Below, piece by piece: positions 1 through 7,928 of a stretch of DNA of 64,000 nt. Source of the stretch: DASYXT01 sp035934555 (GTDB lineage Bacteria > Verrucomicrobiota > Verrucomicrobiia > Limisphaerales > UBA8199). Where the stretch lies: NCBI GenBank assembly GCA_035934555.1, contig DASYXT010000034.1:1-64000 (forward strand), in the 5' to 3' direction. Within the stretch, counting starts at the first letter, position 1, and every line of letters starts with the position of its first letter. The position numbers and the translations under genes were made by a program. The notes beneath the pieces are model-generated. The model saw nothing but the letters and a program-made list of their open reading frames with translations, was not told the DNA's origin and searched no databases.

Positions 1-36
1 GCTATGCAGATCCATTCCAGCTACTACTTTTTTCAT
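1..36 (-). CDS. IS110-family transposase, first 12 codons (partial)
   Basis: The reverse strand starts at an ATG (36-34) and reads MKKVVAGMDLHS before running off the left edge. An AAAGG stretch lies about six bases upstream and would serve as ribosome binding site. 'GMDLHS' right after a short basic start is how many IS110/IS1111 DEDD transposases begin; the first Asp would be the first catalytic acid of the RuvC-like domain. With only 12 residues the family call is recognition of a pattern, not proof. Its position beside a GH51 gene that lacks a start suggests the element inserted there. Confidence 0.5.
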   Translation of the reverse strand, partial: MKKVVAGMDLHS

Positions 37-129
37 CGGTCGCCTTTCGGTTGAGTGTTGTTGTTTATTTACTGTCTACCAACGACAACTCTTTTACCGA
101 GAGGCGGCCGGCTTCGCCAGCGCCCTTAA
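37..129. other. Non-coding end of the putative insertion element and junction
   Basis: No gene is visible between the transposase start and the point where the GH51 reading frame opens at 130. The stretch holds an imperfect inverted repeat (GAGTGTTGTTG near 53-63 against CAACGACAACTC near 81-92) and a GGCGGCCGGC...CGCC hairpin-like segment near 103-123. In IS110 elements such a non-coding end can carry recombination sequences or a guide ('bridge') RNA. Where the element ends cannot be placed from this copy alone. Confidence 0.25.
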
Positions 130-222
130 TGTCTATCAGTCACCGTTCATGCCCGGCCCCTGCATGAGGGCCGAATTGAGCCGAGGCTGTTTGGAAATTT
201 CGTTGAGCTGCTGGACGACGTT

Positions 223-1917
223 GTGCCCGGCATGTGGGCGGAGTTGTTGAACGATCGCTCGTTTGAGGGTGTTTTACCTGCCGCCAACTGGTGCTATTAC
301 GACGGCTCGCCTGACATTTGCGACCGGCAATGGGACACGAACTCGACGTGGTGCATCGATACTGCGAACGCTTTTAACGGCGCTAAATGCGCCAGTCTCA
401 CGGCGGCGGCGCGGCCCGCCAGCCTCACCCAATCTGGCCTCAGTTTCAAAAAGGGCATGGGCTATACGTTCTCCGGCCATTTCCGTGGCGCCCGCGGGCT
501 CAAGGCCACCGTTCTGCTGAAAGCTCTTCTGCCTACCGGCGAGTGGATGGTACTGGCTTCAGCGGAGCTGCCGCGAGTATCGGCTGAATGGCGGCAATAT
601 TCCGTCCGGCTGATCTCCCGCGCCGAATCCTCGCAGGGCATATTCGAGTTGCGCGTTGCGGGCCACGGCCGGCTTTGGGCCGACAAACTTTCTCTGATGC
701 CGGAGGACAACCAGGCCGGCTGGCGCAAGGATGTCGTCGAGGCAATCAGGGAAGTGCGGCCGGGCGTCATTCGCTGGGGTGGCTCGAGTGTGGACCCCGG
801 CCATTACCGCTGGAAAAATGGCATTGGGAACCGCGATCGGCGGGTCCCCTGGCGCAACGAAGTTTGGGGCAGACTCGATCCAAATGACGTCGGCATCGAC
901 GAGTTTTGCCAGTTCTGCGCGCTGACGAAATGCGAGCCTCTCATCTGTGTGAGTTTTGCTGACGGCGCTCAAAGCGCGGCGGAGCTGGTCGAGTATTGTA
1001 ACGGGAGCGCCGCAACGCAATGGGGTGCGCGCCGCGCCGCCAACGGACACCCCGCACCCTACAGGGTGAAATATTTCCAGATCGGCAATGAGATCAGCGG
1101 CGACGACCCGCAGTACCTGGAACAGATTGAGGACTTCATCAGCCGGATGAAGAAAGTCGAACCCGACATCCAAATTCTGAGTTCATTTCCGAGCAAGAAA
1201 CTGCTTGAGCGAGTGGGACCGGAACTTTCGTTTGTTTGCCCGCACCATTACACGACGGACCTGGCTGCGTGCGACCAGGATTTCAACCACATTGGACAAA
1301 TGCTGACGGAGACGCCGGGGTGCGGCCAGGTACACATAGCGGTGACGGAATGGAATATTGATGCCGGCGCGTGGGGCCTCGGGCGCGGCAAAGAGATGAC
1401 CCTCGATGCGGCGCTGTGGAATGCGCGCTACCTGAACGTGATGATGCGGCACTCGGATCGCGTGAAGATGGCGTGCCGCTCGAACCTCGCTAACAGCTAT
1501 TGCGGCGCGATCATTGAAACCGGGATATCCGGTTCCGGCGTGCTGAAGCGGCCCAGCTACTACGTCATGTACTTGTATTCCCACCAGGCCAAACCGATTC
1601 CTTTGGCCCTCGACACGTCTGGCGAGCGGCTGGACCTGGTGGCTTGCGGTGCCGAAAACAAGCAGTCCGTCGTCATCTTCGCCGTTAATAGCAAACCCGA
1701 ACCGGTCGAATTGGCGGTCTCCTTCGAGGGCTTCGGCAAAGAGCTGCGCCTGAGCGAGGCGGAAACGCTCGCCGATACCCACAACGCCGGGCAGGTAGAT
1801 GTGATGAATCATTGGGCCACGCCGGAGCGGGTTACTCTGCGCAGACAGCCCGTGTCAGGAAGCACGGTCGCCTTGCCTGGTTTGTCGGTGACAGCGGTCG
1901 AATGTGAAGTCCGATAA
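223..1917 (+). CDS. GH51-type alpha-L-arabinofuranosidase, N-terminus probably lost
   Basis: Likely hydrolyses terminal alpha-L-arabinofuranosyl residues of plant polysaccharides. Counted from the GTG at 223 the protein has 564 residues. 'PGMWAELLNDRSFEG' is the family's N-terminal signature, 'QIGNEISG' carries the acid/base Glu290 and 'TEWN' the nucleophile Glu376, followed by the C-terminal beta-sandwich. The homologous frame clearly continues upstream of the GTG (codons before it read LFGNFVELLDDVV, a normal GH51 N-terminus) as far as 130, where an in-frame TAA (127-129) blocks it, and there is no ATG/GTG/TTG start in that stretch. So 223 is only the first usable start. The gene may be an N-terminally truncated, nonfunctional remnant without its signal peptide, next to the insertion element at 1-36. 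Confidence 0.8.
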   Translation: MPGMWAELLNDRSFEGVLPAANWCYYDGSPDICDRQWDTNSTWCIDTANAFNGAKCASLTAAARPASLTQSGLSFKKGMGYTFSGHFRGARGLKATVLLKALLPTGEWMVLASAELPRVSAEWRQYSVRLISRAESSQGIFELRVAGHGRLWADKLSLMPEDNQAGWRKDVVEAIREVRPGVIRWGGSSVDPGHYRWKNGIGNRDRRVPWRNEVWGRLDPNDVGIDEFCQFCALTKCEPLICVSFADGAQSAAELVEYCNGSAATQWGARRAANGHPAPYRVKYFQIGNEISGDDPQYLEQIEDFISRMKKVEPDIQILSSFPSKKLLERVGPELSFVCPHHYTTDLAACDQDFNHIGQMLTETPGCGQVHIAVTEWNIDAGAWGLGRGKEMTLDAALWNARYLNVMMRHSDRVKMACRSNLANSYCGAIIETGISGSGVLKRPSYYVMYLYSHQAKPIPLALDTSGERLDLVACGAENKQSVVIFAVNSKPEPVELAVSFEGFGKELRLSEAETLADTHNAGQVDVMNHWATPERVTLRRQPVSGSTVALPGLSVTAVECEVR

Positions 1918-1954
1918 AAGCTGAACAGAAATAGGTAGTCGCCGTCACATAAAT

Positions 1955-3652
1955 GTGCTAGGAAGCGGTATTCGATTGGGACGCTCATCGCGAACGGCAC
2001 GTTTCCTGGCCGCCCGCAAGTTCCGGTGGTCGTTGGCAGTGGCCGCGCTAGTCTCAGCCTGTTCAACTCCGCGGCCCAGCCCCACCCCGAGCCCGGGACC
2101 GGCGCAGTCCCGCTTTGCGCTCAAGCAGCTCGTTCCCGGCGCGATCGTTATCTCGGCCGGCGCGCAACCCACCGCCATCAGCTTCGATCCGCCCAGCACC
2201 CGCGTCGAATCCGCCAGTGAGGGTGCTGAAAACGCCGCGCGACGCGTGATGGACACGCCCAACCTGGGCCATCCCCAACTGGAAGCTGTGGCGGGCGTGT
2301 TCTGTTTCGCCGCGGCGCCCTTTGCCGCTGCTTACGGCGCAGTCGCCGCGCACCGGGAACATTTGTCGCCCGGCCAGCTTTCAAATGCGGAAAGCGATCT
2401 GCGCGAGGCGCTACAGGCCAATGCCGGGTCCGATTTTCTGCGCAATGAGGTCGGCCAATGCGCGCGACAACAGACGCGCCGCCTGCTGGTATGCCGCAAC
2501 GCGCCCGCGGCCGATACCGGTGACGCGGCGCCAGTCAGCGCAGTCCTCGAAGTCACGGTCGAACAACTGCGGCTAATCAGCATCGCCCCCGACCAGTACG
2601 TGCTTCGTATCGAGGCGCGGGTCAGATTGCTCGACGTGCGCGGAACCGTGCTGCTCGACCGGCGTTACCCCTACGAAAGCGGGCCGGATATGTTCGTGGA
2701 TTGGGCGCGCCAAGGCGGTGTCGAAACAGTTGCACAAACCGGCTATCACGTATTGGCGGAACAAATCGCGCGCGAAATCTTTCAACCACCGTCCGAGCCT
2801 GCGTTGCGGCTCGGTCCGGGGCAAATCGGCATTCCTGGGCGCCGAAAAGTGTCGCTGAAAAATCGTGGATTCCATTTTGTCGGGCTGGGCCCGGAGGCGG
2901 TCACGTCCATCGATGTTCATGCGCGCGGGACGGGTGACGCGTCGCGCCTAACCGCCCCAGCATCGGACTCGCCCGAGGCGCCCTCGCCGCAAACCGACAC
3001 GGAGTATAAAATGGACGGGCTGGTCGATGACCGGAACTTCGTCGTCCAGACTGTCTCCTGCTTCGCGGCCGTGCCGATGGGCCTGTGGGAACAGACCGTT
3101 GGGGCGGTGCGGAAACATTCGCTCGAGAAGAAAGAGCGCCTGGCCAAGCGGCTCGAGATTATCCCGGACCAGATAGGCTTCGAGAGCAAAGTGGCTGACG
3201 AGGTGGCGCGGCGGCTGCGCTCCGACACCGGCGACCTCGTGCGGCGTACGGAGGAACCGTTGCAGGTTGGGTCTGTGGGCAACGCGCAGGTGAGTGACAA
3301 GCCCGGTGCGAATACCAACAGCGCGTTGGCACTGGACATCCAGGTGCTCAACGCCGGGTTGGTGCCCACACACGGCAACAGCGCCTCCCGCGCTTTATCC
3401 GTTCGGGTCCAAGCCACACTGCTCCGCACTTCCGACGGGCAGGAGCTGTATCGGCAGCCGATCGTGTACCGCAGCGCCGTGCATAAACTTAAGGACTGGG
3501 CTGGCGCGGATGGCCGGATGGTGCGGGAGGAGCTGGACGCCTCCTGCAAACAGGCCTCGCAGGCTTTGGCCGAGGAGTTAGTCCGGCGCCATCTGCTGAC
3601 CACCCCGGCTTCGCAAGCCGGACACAACCGACCGCTGCCGCCGCTCGATTGA
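1955..3652 (+). CDS. Putative lipoprotein with a duplicated domain, function unknown
   Basis: 565 residues from a GTG at 1955 (the overlapping ATG at 1953 meets a stop at once). Residues 17-36 form a lipoprotein signal ending in L-V-S-A-C, with Cys36 as the lipidated residue, followed by a Pro/Ser-rich linker. Two similar halves follow: both contain a small hydrophobic 'FCFAA-P/SCFAAVP' helix, a basic helical stretch, then beta-rich text around 'VLEVTVEQLRLI' or 'ALDIQVLNAGLV' and a closing segment 'YP/YRS...DWA...A..LAEE..R' (about residues 95-275 and 350-555). This looks like an internal duplication of one ~200-aa domain. I recognise no family. It lies 37 bp after the GH51 gene and ends in a strong hairpin shared with the convergent gene. 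Envelope location is inferred from the lipobox. Confidence 0.6.
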   Translation: MLGSGIRLGRSSRTARFLAARKFRWSLAVAALVSACSTPRPSPTPSPGPAQSRFALKQLVPGAIVISAGAQPTAISFDPPSTRVESASEGAENAARRVMDTPNLGHPQLEAVAGVFCFAAAPFAAAYGAVAAHREHLSPGQLSNAESDLREALQANAGSDFLRNEVGQCARQQTRRLLVCRNAPAADTGDAAPVSAVLEVTVEQLRLISIAPDQYVLRIEARVRLLDVRGTVLLDRRYPYESGPDMFVDWARQGGVETVAQTGYHVLAEQIAREIFQPPSEPALRLGPGQIGIPGRRKVSLKNRGFHFVGLGPEAVTSIDVHARGTGDASRLTAPASDSPEAPSPQTDTEYKMDGLVDDRNFVVQTVSCFAAVPMGLWEQTVGAVRKHSLEKKERLAKRLEIIPDQIGFESKVADEVARRLRSDTGDLVRRTEEPLQVGSVGNAQVSDKPGANTNSALALDIQVLNAGLVPTHGNSASRALSVRVQATLLRTSDGQELYRQPIVYRSAVHKLKDWAGADGRMVREELDASCKQASQALAEELVRRHLLTTPASQAGHNRPLPPLD

Positions 3653-3681
3653 GCCAGGCTATCTTCGCTCCAGCCTGGCTC
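3651..3681. terminator. Bidirectional hairpin between convergent genes
   Basis: A perfect 10-bp inverted repeat, GAGCCAGGCT (3651-3660) and AGCCTGGCTC (3672-3681), with an 11-nt loop, fills the gap between the stop at 3650-3652 on the plus strand and the stop at 3684-3682 on the minus strand. There is no U-run directly after it in either direction, though a T5 run follows at 3697-3701 on the plus strand. It probably terminates or insulates both convergent transcripts. Confidence 0.6.
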
Positions 3682-3957
3682 TCACTCGCTGCCCTTTTTG
3701 CTCGAACGTGCCTTCTGCAGCTTATGTGTGTAGTGGCGTTTGAAGCGGTGACAGGCATTAAAATCCGTGCGGCCTTCGTCATTTTCCCAGACTTCGTCGT
3801 AGCGGGGCTCGCGCGGCGGCGTGCGCGATGCGCGCTGCTGGAGAATATTCCCCTCAGGGTCGCATTCCAGTTCCAGGTAGCGTGGCTTGTGCGACCGGTC
3901 GAGGCGGTTGGAGAGGATGACCAGGATTTTGCGTTTGGCTTTGACTCGGGTTTTCAC
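3682..3957 (-). CDS. Conserved small basic protein, unknown function
   Basis: 91 residues from a GTG that overlaps the TGA of the GH76 gene (GTGA at 3957-3954), so translation is probably coupled. The protein is Lys/Arg rich at both ends ('MKTRVKAKRK', 'KARSSKKGSE') with a central acidic segment 'PREPRYDEVWENDEGRTDF' and a 'CHRFKRHY' motif. No signal peptide or membrane segment is seen. I recall similar short proteins with the 'PRYDEVWENDEGR' text in related genomes but know no function. A 104-codon frame on the opposite strand is its shadow. The gene ends in the hairpin at 3651-3681. Confidence 0.6.
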   Translation of the reverse strand: MKTRVKAKRKILVILSNRLDRSHKPRYLELECDPEGNILQQRASRTPPREPRYDEVWENDEGRTDFNACHRFKRHYTHKLQKARSSKKGSE

Positions 3958-6900
3958 GGGTAACTTAAGCGATAAAAGCGGGTGGGCCCGGGCGGCACGT
4001 CAATGGTTTGGCCCAAACCGTAGAACGAAGGGATGGCGACCGCGCCGATGGTTGACCATTGCGCGTTGGATAGACTGTCCGCCGCTTGAACCGTATAGGT
4101 GCGGCCGGGCGTGCCCACACAGGAGAGCAAGACCGAACCGCCAGCGGCTTGCGCAGAGGCAAAGAACGGCACAGCGCCTGGCCGCAACAGCACGCTGCGC
4201 TGGGTCAGCCGCGGGGCGGTCGAAGAAAAATACCAGACGGTGCGGAAGTCGTAATGATGACCCGTCAGGCCATTGAAGCTCAAGGTGAACGGCTGGTACA
4301 TCGTGCTGACAAATTGGGTGCGCGTGAGCGTCCGCGACGCCAGCACAGTGCTCGTATCGGTGTCCACAACGGAGATGACTGCGACAAGAGTATTGTCCCA
4401 GTTGAAATTGTCCACGCGCAACTCGAACTCGGCGACGTAATCGCCGGTCGCCAGAAACGGCGTGCCGGGGCCGCGGCAGAGATAGCCGGAGGTGCGGTCG
4501 CGGACAGGGTCGGCTTCCCAGCCATTGAGGCCGTCCTGCCGGCCGATGTCGTGGGTAAGATTGGCGGCGGTCCAGTTGTTTAACCCATCGACCGTGACGT
4601 CAGTGATGGTGAGTGTCGGGGCGCCGGTGGAATGGTACCAAAACACCCGGAACCGCAGCGGGTCAGCGGGGATACCATTGGAGAAGATCAGCGGGAAATC
4701 CTGCGCCTGGCTGGCTTGGAGGAATGCATTCCAGGGAACGTTGGTCGTGGCAAGCACGGTCCCGGTGTTGTTTTCGACCACGTCGAGCCGGACAAGGTTC
4801 ACGGCGGAATTGGTGAGGGCATCCACCGCCAATCCGAAATGCACGACATGGGCGCCGATGGGCAGCGACATCAGGTAAGGTCCGTCCTGGAGATAGCCAA
4901 AGGTTGCGGCATTGGCCGGGGTAGCGGTCCAGGCGAGCGGCGTCGCAAAGCCGCCCAGCGCGTGGGTGAATGCGGCATCGCCCGAGCCTTTGGCAAAACC
5001 CAGGTCGGCCGTTACCGGCTCGGCCAGCGCGCTCACAGGCATAAGCGCGGAGCTTTGGCGCGCCGCATCGGCCGAATCAAAGGGACCGTCCCACTTCAAT
5101 CCGAGTTGGTTGAATACATTGCGGTTGTTGAACCAGACGGCGTGGGCATTGCGGTAAAGAAAGCCGTAATAAGCAGGCGTGCGAGTAACATCGTAAAGAT
5201 AGGCGAGGTAGCGAACAAAGATGCCTTTGAATTGTGGCACGTCACCGCCGCCGCAGCCGCCGGTTGCTTCGCAAGGGTCGCGTAAGATGCCGTTGGCATC
5301 CACCAGGGTTGACGAGGTAATGGCCGCGTTGGCAATCGCAGTCGCCTGGTTGAGATAACTTACGTCGCCGGTGGTTTTGTACAAATCGACTAAGCCCCCG
5401 AGAATCACGCCCTGGTTGTAGGTCCAGGTGGCCTGTCCATTGTTCTGGCAGCCGTTCAGGCCGTCGTTGACGAGGTTTTGGGCGTTGATCATGCCGCTGG
5501 CTTTGAACCACGCCCATTCGTTGGTGGCCCAATAAAAGTAGCTCCCTGAGCCGGTGTCGCCAGGCGTCCGCTGATGGAGGCGGATGGCGGCCAACAAAAA
5601 CAGCTCATTCGGGATGGCGTTCTTGTAGCCGTGCGACTTATTCCACCAAACACCGCCGGGGCAGAGTTGATTGGTGGTGTCCCAACCAGTGACCAGGTCG
5701 GTGAAGATGGTCTTGGCCATCGAAAGAAATGCGGGATTTCCGCTCAGGTCGTAAGCGCGAATCCAGGCGTTGGCCCACCACCCTTCGTCGTCGTAGTAAT
5801 CGTTGAGGAAGTTGCCGCCGGAGTTCAGGTTGAAGGTGTTGGTCAGCACGGCCAGGTACTGGCGGTCATTATTGGCGAAGATGACATTCTCGATGGCTTC
5901 GAGGCAATTGGCCGCATTCCACCATCCGGTGGTGTCGTACAGGCCGGCGGGGTTATACCATTGTTGCAACATGGCGCCGGCGGCCTCGGTGTTGGCGTTG
6001 AAGTCGTCCCCGGTGAGCGCCAGCACCGGCGTGCCGCCACTAACGGCGAAAATAACCGCATTGGCGCCGCTGCCGCCGGCTTGCCACACCAGCGAGATAT
6101 TTGTAACCGGGCTGGTGGTGTTAACGAGCTGGATGTCGGCGGCGTAAAGGCGCGGGTTGCCCGCGTTGATGTTGTTGGGGATGCTGGTGTCGAGGTCGAT
6201 GCGGCCATTGGCGGCCCAGGCGACCGGCGCGGCAGTAAACCAATCCGGCACGACGAAGTTGTTGCTTTCCGAAAAGCCGTTGGCATGGCGCATCGTGCAG
6301 CCAACGGTGATTGGACCGTTGCCGCCTGAGACCAGGAACGAGAGGGCACGGAAACTGGCAGGCACAGCCGGGACCAGTGAACCGCTGGGGGCATTCGACG
6401 TCAGAAGCACGACGTTATTGGCCGTGTAACTCGGCGCTAGCAAATACCGATGATCCGGCGCGGAGACATTCGTGAACGTTGAACCAGCCGCAGGCAGGCC
6501 TGTGTTCGGAGCCGTGGGGACATAGCCCACCTCGTACCAGGTGTTGGCGGTATTGACAGGGCCGGTGTCCATCGAAGCGGTGGTGACGCCACCCAGGTTG
6601 CCTGGCTTGCCGGCCGACGCTTCCACCACGATGTCCTCGTTGTAGCCCGTGACCGTGATGGGCGTGAAGCTGGAGCCAGTCGAGCCGCTGACGGCCATGA
6701 TCGCGCCTTCACCCGTCCCGGACACATAGGAAAAATCGATGCTGGTCACCGCGCTCGAGGTGTGGGTCAGCGCGAAATCGAGGGAATACAGGCGCGGGTT
6801 GTTGGCGTTGACGCTATTGAACGCGAAGGTGCCCACATCCACGCGCCCATTGGCGGTCCAGGCGGGGCTGGCCCCGTTGAACCAATCCGGGATGCTGCCG

Positions 6901-7391
6901 CTGCCGCTTTCGGTAAAGCCATCGAGATGATGAACTGTATAAGAAAAGGCGACGCCGTTGTGCCCACCACTTTCGAGTAAGGAAAGTTGGGTGTAAATCG
7001 CCGGCGAAGATAGCGTCAAGGTGGCATGGGTGAGCGTCGAGTCCAGCAACACGGTATTATTGGCGCCGTAGCTGGGCGCCATGCGGTACTGATGGTTCGC
7101 CAAACTCTGGTGAGTAAACGTGGAGCCGGCCGGCGGCAGCCCGGTTGCCGGAGCAGCGGCGTTATAACCCTGTTCGTACCAGCTATTCGCACAATTGGCC
7201 AATCCACCGTCCATCGACGCCGTCGTGTAGCCGCCGCTAAGGACGGGCGCGGGGGCGGTGCGTTCAACCACCATGTCCCGGTTGTAACTGCCGGGCGTAA
7301 GACTGATGGGGGCAAAATCCGCGCGCGCGCCCAAGGCAAAGCTCACGCAAAGCCAGGGCAAACGGGACACAAATCGTCGAAGCAACTGCAT
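3954..7391 (-). CDS. Secreted GH76-type alpha-1,6-mannanase with duplicated accessory modules
   Basis: 1145 residues from the ATG at 7391, chosen because it starts a good signal peptide (MQLLRRFVSRLPWLCVSFALGARA); the frame stays open upstream to 7526 but that part does not look secretory. Two copies of a ~210-aa beta-rich module follow ('GSYNRDMVVE...TTASMDGG...WYEQGY' and 'TGYNEDIVVE...TTASMDTG...WYEVGY'), then a GH76 alpha/alpha barrel with the 'YYDDEGWW' motif (catalytic Asp pair 534-535), then two beta-sandwich modules and a C-terminal 'YTVQAADSL...TRFYRLSYP' segment. GH76 enzymes cleave alpha-1,6-mannan of fungal and yeast walls endolytically. The C-terminal segment matches the end of the next upstream protein (7904-11884), hinting at a shared export or anchoring role. 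It overlaps the 91-aa gene by GTGA. Exact substrate is inferred. Confidence 0.75.
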   Translation of the reverse strand: MQLLRRFVSRLPWLCVSFALGARADFAPISLTPGSYNRDMVVERTAPAPVLSGGYTTASMDGGLANCANSWYEQGYNAAAPATGLPPAGSTFTHQSLANHQYRMAPSYGANNTVLLDSTLTHATLTLSSPAIYTQLSLLESGGHNGVAFSYTVHHLDGFTESGSGSIPDWFNGASPAWTANGRVDVGTFAFNSVNANNPRLYSLDFALTHTSSAVTSIDFSYVSGTGEGAIMAVSGSTGSSFTPITVTGYNEDIVVEASAGKPGNLGGVTTASMDTGPVNTANTWYEVGYVPTAPNTGLPAAGSTFTNVSAPDHRYLLAPSYTANNVVLLTSNAPSGSLVPAVPASFRALSFLVSGGNGPITVGCTMRHANGFSESNNFVVPDWFTAAPVAWAANGRIDLDTSIPNNINAGNPRLYAADIQLVNTTSPVTNISLVWQAGGSGANAVIFAVSGGTPVLALTGDDFNANTEAAGAMLQQWYNPAGLYDTTGWWNAANCLEAIENVIFANNDRQYLAVLTNTFNLNSGGNFLNDYYDDEGWWANAWIRAYDLSGNPAFLSMAKTIFTDLVTGWDTTNQLCPGGVWWNKSHGYKNAIPNELFLLAAIRLHQRTPGDTGSGSYFYWATNEWAWFKASGMINAQNLVNDGLNGCQNNGQATWTYNQGVILGGLVDLYKTTGDVSYLNQATAIANAAITSSTLVDANGILRDPCEATGGCGGGDVPQFKGIFVRYLAYLYDVTRTPAYYGFLYRNAHAVWFNNRNVFNQLGLKWDGPFDSADAARQSSALMPVSALAEPVTADLGFAKGSGDAAFTHALGGFATPLAWTATPANAATFGYLQDGPYLMSLPIGAHVVHFGLAVDALTNSAVNLVRLDVVENNTGTVLATTNVPWNAFLQASQAQDFPLIFSNGIPADPLRFRVFWYHSTGAPTLTITDVTVDGLNNWTAANLTHDIGRQDGLNGWEADPVRDRTSGYLCRGPGTPFLATGDYVAEFELRVDNFNWDNTLVAVISVVDTDTSTVLASRTLTRTQFVSTMYQPFTLSFNGLTGHHYDFRTVWYFSSTAPRLTQRSVLLRPGAVPFFASAQAAGGSVLLSCVGTPGRTYTVQAADSLSNAQWSTIGAVAIPSFYGLGQTIDVPPGPTRFYRLSYP

Positions 7392-7545
7392 CGCGGTGCT
7401 GGTGTTCGATAGCACAGAAGGGTGCGACCGGAAAGGCGAAAACATGGAGCGTGGGACCGCACCGCACGGAGCCCCTTTCAGGCGGTTTCCCCATAACCCG
7501 CCCCGCCCCGGGCCAGTTTCAGCCAACGCGCCAGCGTCCTGGACT

Positions 7546-7563
7546 GCGCCAGCCCTCTGGCGC
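7546..7563. repeat. Single hairpin of palindromic repeat family A
   Basis: GCGCCAG-CCCT-CTGGCGC forms a perfect 7-bp stem with a 4-nt loop and is preceded by 'GTCCTGGACT', close to the 'GTTTTGGACT' that precedes the family A hairpin at 61989. Relative to the GCGGCAG/CTGCCGC copies both arms differ at the paired position (G-C became C-G), so the stem is kept while the sequence changed. It lies in the gap between the GH76 gene and its upstream neighbour. Confidence 0.6.
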
Positions 7564-7715
7564 TGTTAAAACACCAGCATACGTCATGGCCGGAGTCGAA
7601 CCCTGGAATGCCCCGATCCATCGCAAGCGTACGACCAGAGCGTGGTTATTCGGTCAAGATTTACGATAGAACCACGGACAGTTCACTGGCTTCTTTACGA
7701 TGCCAATTTCGCTGA

Positions 7716-7928
7716 AAGCACGCTCAGAAAAAAGTCGGCAACACTTACGGCCGCGGCATGAACGGCCTCTACTATGATGGCCACGCCGCGTTTGTCCTGC
7801 CCGCCAACCTCCGCGTGCAGAATTTCCGGGAACCAGGCACCTTCCGCCCGTGCCGGGTTACCCCGGCGAGTAACACGGCTTACAACCCGCGCAACTTGCC
7901 GGCTCAAGGGAGGATTACGATCCGATAG
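7716..7928 (+). pseudogene. Fragment resembling a prepilin-type H-X9-DG C-terminal domain
   Basis: An open stretch with no start codon reads '...NTYGRGMNGLYYDGHAAFVLP...'. Type II prepilin-like proteins that abound in Verrucomicrobiota and Planctomycetes end in a motif His-X9-Asp-Gly-His/x. Here Tyr-X9-Asp-Gly-His is found with exact spacing, the His codon CAC having become TAC. Nothing like the N-terminal prepilin helix is found upstream, and the fragment runs into the 3' end of the gene on the other strand. I read it as a decayed remnant; chance resemblance is possible because the motif is short. Confidence 0.3.

Noticed and set aside
3649..3963. 104-codon frame opposite the 91-aa gene
   Set aside because: The minus-strand frame has the protein-like motifs and the coupled start; this one begins inside the terminator hairpin.
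7585..7620. tRNA T-arm-like GTTCGACTCC on the minus strand
   Set aside because: The flanking bases do not form the five-pair T stem, and no acceptor or anticodon arms can be built around it.
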